Positions 16,768 through 23,848 are shown, counted from the first letter of the stretch. The stretch: DNA of 43,014 nucleotides from Candidatus Gottesmanbacteria bacterium (GCA_023245415.1 JAHFKJ010000011.1:1-43014), one strand, 5' to 3'. Numbers and translations: made by a program. The notes: generated from the letters alone by a model not told the origin.

Positions 16768-17412
16768 ATGGAAAATAATCAGCCAAAATCAACAAATAGC
16801 TATCTCGTTATCATAGTGTTTGTTGCTGTATTGGCAGTTGTGGGATTGTTTCTAGTCTTAAGTCCCAAAAAAACACCCGTTTCAATACCGCTATCAAGTC
16901 CACACTCTGCTTTGACTGCTCCTTTACCGACGCCGCCAGCCAGAATCCTGACTACAGGAGAAGTTAACTTAAATATGGTTGCTAATCCTAAAATTATCAA
17001 AGTTGGCCAGGAATTTACTCTTGACCTCAATATAAATCCGGGGACGTTTGATGTGATTGGACTTGAAACTCACTTTACTTATAATCCCAGTATTATTTCG
17101 ATTACTAAAGTTGAGGCGGGAACATATTTAAAAAATGGTGTTATCCTGGTAAACCAAAACAATCCCCAAACTGGACGATTGGATTATGCGATAGCCAGCC
17201 AAACCAAAGCTCGAGGCACGGGAACGATTATTATCCTGCACGCTCTTGCGGTTGCTCCAGCGACGATGATAGACACGCCGAATCAATCCATAATTGTGTT
17301 CAACCCAAAAGGAACTAAAGTCGGACTTTCAAACCCGGTAAAAAATGAACGCCTGGGCGAAGAGCAAACAAAAGTCATCATAAAACAGGATGGATTTACG
17401 ATCACGCCATAA
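16768..17412 (+). CDS. Membrane-anchored cohesin-domain protein
   Basis: The 214-residue protein starts at ATG 16768 (MENNQPKSTNS). It has one membrane helix (about 13-32), a short Pro-rich linker and a single cohesin-like beta-sandwich. VGQEFTLDLNINPG, GLETHFTYNPSIISITKVEAG and TGTIIILHALAV are the typical cohesin strands. Cohesins bind dockerins in cellulosomes; in CPR bacteria such stand-alone domains probably mediate other surface contacts. A TTGACA (16693) and a TATAAA (16719) lie upstream with a long 20-bp spacing. It is followed after 21 bp by the second cohesin gene. Confidence 0.8.
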   Translation: MENNQPKSTNSYLVIIVFVAVLAVVGLFLVLSPKKTPVSIPLSSPHSALTAPLPTPPARILTTGEVNLNMVANPKIIKVGQEFTLDLNINPGTFDVIGLETHFTYNPSIISITKVEAGTYLKNGVILVNQNNPQTGRLDYAIASQTKARGTGTIIILHALAVAPATMIDTPNQSIIVFNPKGTKVGLSNPVKNERLGEEQTKVIIKQDGFTITP

Positions 17413-17433
17413 ATTTCAGACATATTTAAATTC

Positions 17434-18708
17434 ATGAAAAAAGCGCTTTTTATCATCCTATTTATACTCATCCTGATCGCTATTCCGGCTACAGTTTTTC
17501 TGGTGAAACAGCGCCAGGATCTGCGCCAGAGAGCTGCACCCGCCTCCCGGGTATACTTCGAACCGTCCTCGATCACGAAAAATGTAAATGAAAATATAAC
17601 ACTGAATGCGATGATCAATACCGATGTAAATATCGTGCAGGCAGTCCAGTTGCGCATCACTTATAACTCCACCAATCTGGAAGGCTTGACCCTGACCAAA
17701 GGGGCTGACTTTGATGAGGAACTGCTCGCCCCAACAATCAGTAATGGCGTCGCCACCATAACTGTAGGCTCCAGTACGGGATTTACCGGCACGGGAGTCA
17801 TCGGTGTCATCACGTTTAAAGCGCTGGCTGAAACCGCTAGTCCGATACAAGTTGCTTACAGCATTCTGTGCGATGATACTGTGACCGACAACTGTACTCA
17901 GGCAGCTGCGAAAAAAGAGGGTGGAACCAATGTGCTCATCGGGACTGAACCCGCGTTGATTACCATCACCCAGCCCGGAGGCAGTCCATCGCCATCGCCA
18001 TCAGCCTCTCCCGGAGGTCCTACTCCCACGCCTTCTGCCAGTCCATCAGGCGGACCATCAGCAACTCCCCAACCAAGCCCGTCAGGAACAGTCGCAAGCA
18101 CATCGCCTTCACCATCATCGTCAACTTTAACGCCGTCTCCATCATCAACTCCCGGTGGTCCAACCCCAACACCATCGCCTTCACCCAGCACCACCACACT
18201 GGCAACGACGATCATCCATCCTGCCAATGGTTCATCTACGAGCAATAAGCGTCCGGGAATTGACGGCACCAGCTTCAAAAATGCACTCATTATTTTAACT
18301 ATCAATTCCGCCACTCCGATCAACGACACATTCTATGCAAATGCATCTGGTATCTGGTCTTATGCACTCAGAGTTGATCTGCAGCCTGGAACGTATACAA
18401 TCTCGGTGACCGGTAATGATCCCGTCACGGATAAACTGGAAAATGCGAGTTCGACATTTACGGTCACTTCATCGGGCGGCACCGGTGGAACAGCTGTTGC
18501 TTCTCCAACAGCAACACCTCACCCGACAGCGACACCAGTTTCAGGCGGCGGGACAACTGGCACATCCACAGCAAACGCATCTCCGGTAGTTGCTTCCCAA
18601 GGCGCAGTTCCAATCACCGGCTCAGTCACGCCTACCTTTATTCTGTTTATTATCGCCTCCGGCCTCATCTTCCTGGGCTTCGCAACAACGCTTGGGAAAA
18701 AAGAGTAA
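17434..18708 (+). CDS. Cohesin-domain surface protein with Pro/Ser linker, Ig-like domain and C-terminal anchor
   Basis: The 424-residue protein has an N-terminal membrane helix with a basic stop (residues 3-30) and a cohesin-like domain (about 35-175, with VQAVQLRITYNSTNLEGL). A SPSPSASPGGPTPTPS-type linker (about 180-250) follows. An Ig-like domain (about 253-345, ATTIIHPANGSS to VTGNDPV), a second low-complexity stretch and a C-terminal membrane segment ending TTLGKKE complete it. It forms an operon with the upstream cohesin gene. Its last 33 codons are duplicated at 19979-20082. It is a probable adhesion or assembly scaffold at the cell surface. Confidence 0.85.
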   Translation: MKKALFIILFILILIAIPATVFLVKQRQDLRQRAAPASRVYFEPSSITKNVNENITLNAMINTDVNIVQAVQLRITYNSTNLEGLTLTKGADFDEELLAPTISNGVATITVGSSTGFTGTGVIGVITFKALAETASPIQVAYSILCDDTVTDNCTQAAAKKEGGTNVLIGTEPALITITQPGGSPSPSPSASPGGPTPTPSASPSGGPSATPQPSPSGTVASTSPSPSSSTLTPSPSSTPGGPTPTPSPSPSTTTLATTIIHPANGSSTSNKRPGIDGTSFKNALIILTINSATPINDTFYANASGIWSYALRVDLQPGTYTISVTGNDPVTDKLENASSTFTVTSSGGTGGTAVASPTATPHPTATPVSGGGTTGTSTANASPVVASQGAVPITGSVTPTFILFIIASGLIFLGFATTLGKKE

Positions 18709-18733
18709 GTACTTTTTCTTCAGAAACTTCACT

Positions 18734-18904
18734 ATGAAGCTCCCACGGGCTTACGCCCGGGGTATCTTTTCCCTTTCGCTTCGTCGGGAGCGAAATCCCT
18801 CCGAAGCGAAAATTCTTAGATTTCATCCTCGAGCCTATGGTTCGACAAGCTCACCATCCTAAACGTTGTCGAAGGACGCTCGCGGTTTTTCGCGAAGGGG
18901 GATA
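18734..18904 (+). repeat. Structured repeat element C, copy 2 (171 bp, with an empty-site paralogue)
   Basis: It begins ATGAAGCTCCCACGGGCTTA and ends TTTTTCGCGAAGGGGGATA. The stem TTTCGCTTCG/CGAAGCGAAA with inner GGGA/TCCC is clear. A palindrome GGTTCGACAAGCTCACC to GTCGAAGG is nested in the second half. The flanks CAGAAACTTC and AATACACTGGCAAG are contiguous in the duplicated segment at 20096-20130, so this copy is an insertion. It starts 26 bp after the cohesin gene stop. Confidence 0.85.
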
Positions 18905-18961
18905 ATACACTGGCAAGTCTTCATCAGCATTACGGGTAAATACAGAACTTGTGGCTGCAGC

Positions 18962-18990
18962 TTGACAAATATCCCCATATGTAATATTAT
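18962..18990 (+). promoter_or_regulatory. Leaderless consensus promoter
   Basis: TTGACA (18962-18967), 17 bp, TATTAT (18985-18990), then eight bases to the ATG at 18999. Confidence 0.8.
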
Positions 18991-18998
18991 AGGGTTAT

Positions 18999-19616
18999 AT
19001 GTATAGCATTATAAGTAATCTAGAAAGTATAATTGGTATACCTCCTGAAGCCAGATTACAACGTGCCGGCTATAAACCTGCACATTTAGATATATTTGAA
19101 GATCTTGGAACTTTTGCAGTTAAGCATAAAATTAAACTTAATTTTAATTTACAAAGTTTTCAACAATGTCTACCAATACCAAAAGATGCATATAAAAGTC
19201 GAAGTTATTTTGCGAATCAATCCAAAAAGAGAATAAGTGCTTCTAGGGCCAGAGAAGTAAAATATTTTTATTCTCCTAAAAGTTATATTTTAAGCGAATC
19301 TGCAAATAAGCAATTTTCTTTTCAAAGACTAATGATGAAGAATTATTTAGCCGAAGTTAAAAGACAATCTGCTATTGAAAGATTAGCTTTCACAACTGGA
19401 ACAGTAGTTGAACAGATTCAAATTATTAACGAAATTTTTCGCAATACAGGTATAAATCCACTTCAAAATGATCAACGTATTTTATGTAGACCAGCAGAAA
19501 TAGATTTTAGAGAATATTGCAGTTTAGGTTTTGACGGCGTTGATTTCACTATAGCAGCTTTATCCGAACACGGACCATTACCTGCTGTCGCTCCACTAAT
19601 CCGGGTACTACAATAA
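18999..19616 (+). CDS. Hypothetical protein
   Basis: The 205-residue protein is AT-rich and Lys/Arg-rich, without a signal peptide or membrane helix. A central basic segment (SKKRISASRAREVKYFY) is followed by a helical stretch (KNYLAEVKRQSAIERLAF) and a C-terminal part ending LPAVAPLIRVL. It sits between the two copies of the duplicated cohesin-gene end, and its strong consensus promoter and AT-rich codon use differ from the flanking surface genes. It may have arrived as an insertion. No function can be given. Confidence 0.65.
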   Translation: MYSIISNLESIIGIPPEARLQRAGYKPAHLDIFEDLGTFAVKHKIKLNFNLQSFQQCLPIPKDAYKSRSYFANQSKKRISASRAREVKYFYSPKSYILSESANKQFSFQRLMMKNYLAEVKRQSAIERLAFTTGTVVEQIQIINEIFRNTGINPLQNDQRILCRPAEIDFREYCSLGFDGVDFTIAALSEHGPLPAVAPLIRVLQ

Positions 19617-19707
19617 AAAAAGTGTACACAGCTTACTCCCGTTTGCAACAGCGAGGCAGGGAAAAACTGGTTAGAATATTTTAGTTCTAACAATGTTATG
19701 TAACTTC

Positions 19708-19977
19708 TTAACCGGCGCATAGTTTTCCCGAAAGAATTAAATAGGCTTGGTAATAGAAATTACTATCAGCTTCTGTAAAACCTGAGTCTGGTTTTCCAAA
19801 ACACTCCACCATTTGCCACATCTGGTTGGGATAGTTTGCCTCAACTCGTTGGACGGCTTTGACCCGTTTAAGATTTTCCCGAGTCAAGTTGACAGCTTAA
19901 AGAATTTTCCACTCTGCTACTTCAGTCACAGGAAGTTTTAAATCATCGCGAATGTTTCTAGTCCAGCAACAAAAGCC
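19708..19977 (-). pseudogene. Truncated gene remnant with an in-frame TAA
   Basis: On the minus strand the frame reads FCCWTRNIRDDLKLPVTEVA..., meets TAA at 19897-19899, then continues VNLTRENLKRVKAVQRVEA and NYPNQMWQMVECFGKPDSG to a stop at 19708. Codon use and composition are clearly protein-like on both sides of the TAA. The 5' part is cut off where the duplicated cohesin-gene end begins (19979), so a rearrangement probably destroyed it. I do not recognise the parent family. Confidence 0.6.
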
Positions 19978-19978
19978 G

Positions 19979-20082
19979 GGATACCTGTCACCGGCTCAGT
20001 CACGCCTACCTTTATTCTATTTATTATCGCCTCCGGCCTCATCTTCCTGGGTTTCGCGACAACGCTTGGGAAAAAAGAGTAA
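19979..20082 (+). pseudogene. Duplicated 3' end of the cohesin surface gene
   Basis: The segment encodes ITGSV-like TGSVTPTFILFIIASG and the rest of the C-terminal anchor ending TTLGKKE, nearly identical to codons 392-424 of the 17434 gene. Similarity continues about 25 bp past the stop. There is no start codon or upstream domain. It is a fragment left by duplication or recombination. Confidence 0.85.
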
Positions 20083-20201
20083 GTACTTTTTCGTCAGAAA
20101 CTTCGTTATAATACACTGATAAGTCTTTATCAGTTGTCCGGGCACCCAAAAAGTCATTTTGACTGTTGCATCGATGTAATTTTTTAGTATAATTCACATT
20201 T

Positions 20202-20372
20202 ATGAAGCTCCCACGGGTTTACGCCCGGGGTATCTTCTCCATGTAGCTTCGTCGGGAGCGAAATCCCTTCGAAGCGAAAATTCTTAGATTTCATCCTCGA
20301 GCCTATGGTTCGACATGCTCACCATCTTAAACGTTGTCGAAGGACGCTCGCGGTATTTCGCGAAGGAGGATA
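20202..20372 (+). repeat. Structured repeat element C, copy 3 (171 bp)
   Basis: It is the same length as copy 2 and differs at only a few positions. It begins ATGAAGCTCCCACGGGTTTA and ends TATTTCGCGAAGGAGGATA. The nested GGTTCGAC/GTCGAAGG palindrome is present. Its terminal GGAGGATA directly precedes the ATG at 20374 and would act as a Shine-Dalgarno there. Confidence 0.85.
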
Positions 20373-20373
20373 A

Positions 20374-20697
20374 ATGGAAAAATTACGTGCAATTGGCGTT
20401 TCAGCTCAAGGGTCAACTTTGGCTGCGATGTCAGATGTTAATTCAGGACAGCGAAGAAAACTCTCTGCAGTTAGCAAGGAAACAAAATTTCACCCAAGAT
20501 CAATAAAATCTGCAGTTGATCCTCTGCCATGTCTTAATATAGACGAAATTCCGGAAAATAATGCAGGGAAATCTAATACAGCCGAATTTGTATTAAAAAT
20601 ATTTGATCCGCGAAACAATCCAAGCGGAAAGAATATTTGTACGTCTGAATGCAGCTTTAAAAGTGCATGCTGTGTATACCAAGCCGCAACAACTTAA
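20374..20697 (+). CDS. Small Cys-rich-tailed hypothetical protein
   Basis: The 107-residue protein starts at ATG 20374, directly behind GGAGGATAA, one of the few Shine-Dalgarno-like sequences in the window; element C copy 3 contributes it. The N-terminal half is Ser/Lys-rich. The C-terminus carries four Cys in a short span (CTSECSFKSACC). No membrane helix or family is seen. It could be a metal-binding or disulfide-bonded small protein, or even a peptide precursor; the last idea is speculative. Confidence 0.5.
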   Translation: MEKLRAIGVSAQGSTLAAMSDVNSGQRRKLSAVSKETKFHPRSIKSAVDPLPCLNIDEIPENNAGKSNTAEFVLKIFDPRNNPSGKNICTSECSFKSACCVYQAATT

Positions 20698-20699
20698 CT

Positions 20700-20722
20700 A
20701 AGTCCCACCCCCCCGATGTGAT
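20700..20722. repeat. Degenerate REP hairpin
   Basis: GTCCCACCCCCCCGATGTGA is a decayed copy of the CCCACCCC...GGGGTGTGG hairpin, without a clear core. It lies between the Cys-tailed gene and the Phd/RelE module. Confidence 0.35.
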
Positions 20723-20747
20723 ATTGCTGGGCAGATGAGAACTAGAT

Positions 20748-20772
20748 TACCAATAGTTACAAAAATCGCCAA
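20748..20772 (+). repeat. 25-bp direct repeat, left copy, flanking the Phd/RelE module
   Basis: The sequence starts TACCAATAGTTAC and is identical to 21327-21351. In the right copy its first nine bases are the last two codons and stop of the toxin gene. The left copy therefore looks like the tail of a second toxin gene whose body is gone. Confidence 0.85.
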
Positions 20773-20815
20773 CCCAATGTTGACAAAAATGTACAGAATC
20801 ATGTACCATTATACT

Positions 20816-21091
20816 GTGATTAAAACATTACCAATTACCAAAGCCCGCGAAGAATTGCCTACACTTGTGGATAAGGCTAGTAAATTATTGGATGAATATG
20901 TGATTACGGTGAATGGTATTCCTACAGCTATCCTCATGTCAGTTTCTGAATACGAATCCTGGAAAGAAACCATGGAAATTCTTTCTGACCCGCAACTGGT
21001 CTCCGCAATTCACGAAGGAGAAGAAGATTTAAAAAAAAAGAAAGTCTATGATTGGGAAAAGATCAAAAAAGATTTTCATTTAGATGTTTAA
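20816..21091 (+). CDS. Phd/YefM-family antitoxin
   Basis: From GTG 20816 the protein is 91 residues and begins IKTLPITKAREELPTLVDKA, the standard Phd/YefM N-terminus. Alternatives are ATG 20801 and an upstream GTG. VITVNGIPTAILMSVSEYESW is the DNA-binding core; the Lys/Glu-rich C-terminus should neutralise the toxin. A TTGACA (20780-20785) with TACCAT 18 bp later fits a start near 20816. The inverted sequence ATGTAC...GTACCAT over the promoter could be the operator. It overlaps the toxin gene by 8 bp. Confidence 0.85.
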   Translation: MIKTLPITKAREELPTLVDKASKLLDEYVITVNGIPTAILMSVSEYESWKETMEILSDPQLVSAIHEGEEDLKKKKVYDWEKIKKDFHLDV

Positions 21092-21335
21092 AATCAGGCT
21101 TACCCAAAAAGCTAGAAAAGAATTACAACAAATCTCTCGAGCCCATCAACTGGCGATCGGACGTATATTAGAAGATCTCCAAGATAATCCACATGAAGGT
21201 AAAGCGCTCACTCGCGAGTTGACTGGTCGCTTCTCCTATCGGGTAGGAATTTACAGAATCATCTACAAAGTGCAGGAAAAAGATAAGATTATCTATATAT
21301 TAACCGCGGGACATAGAAGTCGTGTGTACCAATAG
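21084..21335 (+). CDS. RelE/ParE-family toxin
   Basis: The 83-residue protein matches the RelE fold. KIRLTQKARKELQQI is the first strand and helix, and GRFSYRVGIYRIIYKV holds the conserved R-x-G-x-Y-R-x-x-Y core. It ends in IYILTAGHRSRVYQ, where the 'HR...VY' end is typical. It probably cleaves mRNA on the ribosome. It is coupled to the antitoxin by an 8-bp overlap. Its stop lies inside the right 25-bp direct repeat. Confidence 0.9.
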   Translation: MFKIRLTQKARKELQQISRAHQLAIGRILEDLQDNPHEGKALTRELTGRFSYRVGIYRIIYKVQEKDKIIYILTAGHRSRVYQ

Positions 21336-21351
21336 TTACAAAAATCGCCAA
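21327..21351 (+). repeat. 25-bp direct repeat, right copy
   Basis: Identical to 20748-20772; it contains the toxin stop codon and ends just before the rpmG promoter. Confidence 0.85.
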
Positions 21352-21353
21352 TC

Positions 21354-21382
21354 TTGTCAGTCTTGGCTAAATCCGCTATAAT
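21354..21382 (+). promoter_or_regulatory. Promoter of rpmG
   Basis: TTGTCA (21354-21359), 17 bp, TATAAT (21377-21382). The ATG is 38 bases downstream, so this housekeeping gene has a short leader. Confidence 0.75.
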
Positions 21383-21419
21383 TCATTGATTCTTAAATTA
21401 TAATTTTGAATTTACGGTT

Positions 21420-21593
21420 ATGGCTAAAAAGGGACAACGGATATTGATTGCGCTAAAATGTGCAACTTGCAAAGCGCAAAATTATATTTCGGAAAAAAAT
21501 AAGCTCAACACTAAAGATAAGATTGAGCTGAAGAAATGGTGCAAGTTTTGCAAGAAAGTCACGCAACACAAAGAAACAACGAAACTTGATTAG
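21420..21593 (+). CDS. rpmG: 50S ribosomal protein L33 (zinc-ribbon form)
   Basis: A 57-residue protein reads MAKKGQRILIALKCATCKAQ, then NYISEKNK and ends WCKFCKKVTQHKETTKLD. C14/C17 and C41/C44 form the zinc ribbon of C+ type L33, and the YISEKNK core is diagnostic. It is a component of the large ribosomal subunit near the E site. In many bacteria rpmG sits beside tRNA-Trp and secE-nusG; here neither secE nor nusG follows. It ends in TAG, showing that TAG is a normal stop in this genome. Confidence 0.95.
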   Translation: MAKKGQRILIALKCATCKAQNYISEKNKLNTKDKIELKKWCKFCKKVTQHKETTKLD

Positions 21594-21597
21594 CACT

Positions 21598-21683
21598 ATT
21601 AACTTAGAGATTAGAAGTTAGAGATTAGAGCTTAGAAATTAAAAAGGTTAAATTTAGCTCTTAGATGTTAGATATAATAAAGC
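21598..21683. repeat. Low-complexity TTAGA repeat upstream of the four-helix-bundle gene
   Basis: Irregular units of TTAGAGATTAGAAG and TTAGAGCTTAG are repeated every 7-8 bases. A reverse-complement version (CTAAGCTCTAAG type) lies just after the gene, so the gene is bracketed by an imprecise inverted repeat. Confidence 0.65.
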
Positions 21684-22052
21684 ATGTTCAATTTTGAAGA
21701 TTTAACTCTCTACCAAAAAAGCTTAAAGTTTAGCCTCGACATCTATACACTTACTAAAAAATTCCCCAAAGACGAATTGTTCCTTTTGACAAATCAATTA
21801 AGGCGTGCTGCAATTTCAATAGCACTTAATATTGCGGAAGGAAACGGAAGATCGACGAATGAATATAGGCATTTTTTGGATATAGCAAGAGGATCTGCAT
21901 TTGAATGTATTCCTATAATTCAACTTTCATTAAATCTAGGTTATCTATCTCACGATGAATTCTCCACTCTTTATCTAAGTATCGAAGAATTAGCTAAAAT
22001 GATCAATAGTTTACGCAGATCATTGCTTATGAGACAAAAATCTAATACCTAA
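21684..22052 (+). CDS. Four-helix-bundle protein of the 23S rRNA intervening-sequence (IVP/S23) family
   Basis: The 122-residue protein shows the family pattern: FEDLTLYQKSLKFSLDIYTL, then KFPKDELFLLTNQLRRAAIS, SIALNIAEGNGR and EYRHFLDIARGSAFEC. Members occur inside 23S rRNA insertions and, often in CPR genomes, as free-standing chromosomal genes. They form homopentamers and their function is uncertain. No rRNA is present here, so this is the free-standing type. The gene has no Shine-Dalgarno and is bracketed by TTAGA-type low-complexity repeats. Confidence 0.9.
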   Translation: MFNFEDLTLYQKSLKFSLDIYTLTKKFPKDELFLLTNQLRRAAISIALNIAEGNGRSTNEYRHFLDIARGSAFECIPIIQLSLNLGYLSHDEFSTLYLSIEELAKMINSLRRSLLMRQKSNT

Positions 22053-22110
22053 GCGCTAAGCACATAGTGCTAAATCCTAAGCTCTAAGAGCTAAGTTCTA
22101 AAATCTAATT
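22053..22110. repeat. Low-complexity CTAAG repeat downstream of the four-helix-bundle gene
   Basis: GCGCTAAGCAC and CCTAAGCTCTAAGAGCTAAG units form the inverted counterpart of the repeats at 21598-21683. CTTAG-rich hairpins could form a terminator-like structure. Confidence 0.6.
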
Positions 22111-22114
22111 TACT

Positions 22115-22603
22115 ATGCATCGGAATACCGCGGTTTTAATAGTAACTCTATCACTCGTGGCTACATTTTTGATTGGCATAAAAATCACCCGCAAAATTAC
22201 GGGAGATACGACAAGTACAGCTGCACCAAGTCAACCAACAGCTTCGGGGCAAATATCTAAAATATATACTAGTAGCCATTGCGGCGTGACATTTGAAATT
22301 GATCCCCAGTTTACTGTAAATGAGGCTTCGGACGCAGCCAGTTTGGTAAATACGAAATCCGGCGAAAAGATTGAATTTGCCTGCGTCCGCAGTTTTCCCG
22401 ATCGACCTCCGCTTCCGCCCGACAAAATCGAATCAGCTACAATCGCCGGCCAACTGGCGACAATTTATCATGATAAAACTCAAGCGGATCAAAAATCGAT
22501 AGATTTAGTGATTTTGCAGCATCCGACCACAAAACTGGATCTTATATTTTTAGGATTTGGCAATGCCTTTAAAGCATTGTTAAACTCGATCAAACTACAG
22601 TAA
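22115..22603 (+). CDS. Membrane-anchored hypothetical protein
   Basis: The 162-residue protein has an N-terminal membrane helix (about 6-22), a Thr/Ser/Pro-rich spacer and a ~110-residue outer domain with two Cys (SSHCGVTF and EFACVRSF) that could form a disulfide. The domain resembles small PsbP/lipoprotein-like beta sheets only in general pattern. No family is recognised. It lies 27 bp ahead of the quinoprotein-like gene, so the two may form an operon. Confidence 0.65.
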   Translation: MHRNTAVLIVTLSLVATFLIGIKITRKITGDTTSTAAPSQPTASGQISKIYTSSHCGVTFEIDPQFTVNEASDAASLVNTKSGEKIEFACVRSFPDRPPLPPDKIESATIAGQLATIYHDKTQADQKSIDLVILQHPTTKLDLIFLGFGNAFKALLNSIKLQ

Positions 22604-22630
22604 GCCAAACTAGGGTTGAACCCTAATTTA

Positions 22631-23848
22631 ATGAAAAATGTCCTGATCGTATCATTTATATTGGTACTCGGTTTCACACTTTTTTTTAAGCTTTTCTTCG
22701 TTCAGCCTTTTTCTTCACCACTTCCGAGATCAAATCCAGTCATTTTTGCTTCGGTTCAACCTGCATCGACAACATTTCCCCAAGTCAGTACAATAAATAA
22801 TTTAGGCTTGCATGTACCCCAAAATTTTCGCATCGGCATTTTTGCCAAAAATTTGCATAACCCACGCGATCTTGAGTTTACTCAAGGTGGCACCTTGTTA
22901 GTATCTATACCCTCACAGGGAAAAATAGTAGCTCTGCCTGACGAAAATAAAGACGGCGCGGCTGATAAACAAGTTGAAGTATTGAGCCAGCTGAATAAAC
23001 CCCATGGTATCGCATTTTTTCAAAGTAAACTATATGTCGCAGAACTCACACGAGTCGTGCGCTACTCCTGGAATGAAACGACGTTAACCGCCACCCAAGA
23101 AAAGGTTTTATTAAATTTGCCATATAACGGCGGACATAACACCCGTTCTCTCGTGTTTAATTCGAAAGGTCAACTCTTCATCTCTTTGGGTTCCAGCTGT
23201 AATGTCTGTGTAGAAAAAGATCGCTGGCTGGCATCGGTAATTGTCACTGACACAGAAGGGAATAATCCGCGAGTGTTTGCTACAGGCCTGCGAAATAGTG
23301 TATTTTTAACAATTAATCCTAAAACGGATGAATTGTGGGCAGCAGATATGGGTCGGGATAACCTGGGTGATGATTTGCCGCCGGATGAAATAAATATTAT
23401 CAAAGACGTTAAAGATTACGGTTGGCCGATTTGTTTCGGCAAACAAATCCATGATGCTAATTTTGATAAAAATGTGTATTTCCGCGATCCTTGTCTCAAT
23501 ACTGGAGTACCGCTTTTTGAAATTCCAGCGCATTCCGCGCCTTTGGGTTTAACCTTTATAAATTCTGCGCAATTTCCCTCCAGTTGGCAGGGAGATTTAT
23601 TTGTTTCCTATCATGGCTCGTGGAACCGTTCAACGCCAACTGGCTACAAAGTAGTGCATTTAACTTACAAAAATAATCAAATTACAAGTAGCGAAGATTT
23701 CCTGACGGGATTTCTAGCGGCAACTGCCGCGAACGGTCCCGAATCTGCTCTGGGCCGGCCAGTAGATCTTATTTTTGACAAACCGGGCAGTTTATATTTA
23801 TCCGACGACAAAGCGGGAAAGCTGTACAAAATAATTCACGGATCCTAA
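22631..23848 (+). CDS. Anchored PQQ-dependent sugar dehydrogenase-like beta-propeller
   Basis: From ATG 22631 (MKNVLIVSFILVLGF) the protein is 405 residues with a membrane anchor (3-22). It has the soluble glucose/sorbosone dehydrogenase propeller pattern: NPRDLEFTQGGTLLVSI, NKPHGIAF, YNGGHNTRSLVF with the conserved His, and FATGLRNSVFLTINP. ELWAADMGRDNLGDDLPPDE and FVSYHGSWNRS continue it, with RPVDLIFDKPGSLYLSDD at the end. These enzymes oxidise sugars outside the membrane with PQQ. No PQQ biosynthesis genes are visible. It may use scavenged cofactor or be a non-enzymatic binder. Confidence 0.85.
   Translation: MKNVLIVSFILVLGFTLFFKLFFVQPFSSPLPRSNPVIFASVQPASTTFPQVSTINNLGLHVPQNFRIGIFAKNLHNPRDLEFTQGGTLLVSIPSQGKIVALPDENKDGAADKQVEVLSQLNKPHGIAFFQSKLYVAELTRVVRYSWNETTLTATQEKVLLNLPYNGGHNTRSLVFNSKGQLFISLGSSCNVCVEKDRWLASVIVTDTEGNNPRVFATGLRNSVFLTINPKTDELWAADMGRDNLGDDLPPDEINIIKDVKDYGWPICFGKQIHDANFDKNVYFRDPCLNTGVPLFEIPAHSAPLGLTFINSAQFPSSWQGDLFVSYHGSWNRSTPTGYKVVHLTYKNNQITSSEDFLTGFLAATAANGPESALGRPVDLIFDKPGSLYLSDDKAGKLYKIIHGS

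Noticed and set aside
17898-18329. Minus-strand Gly/Asp/Val-rich frame over the cohesin gene
   Set aside because: It is the antisense of the SPSP/TPTP linker of the 17434 gene, which has clear cohesin and Ig-like domains.
18590-18862. Open frame ending in MKLPRAYARG...
   Set aside because: It runs from the cohesin gene in another frame into element C; peptides of this kind come from the repeat, not from a gene.
21684-22052. Evidence for a nearby 23S rRNA insertion
   Set aside because: The IVP-family gene is free-standing; no rRNA sequence is recognisable around it.
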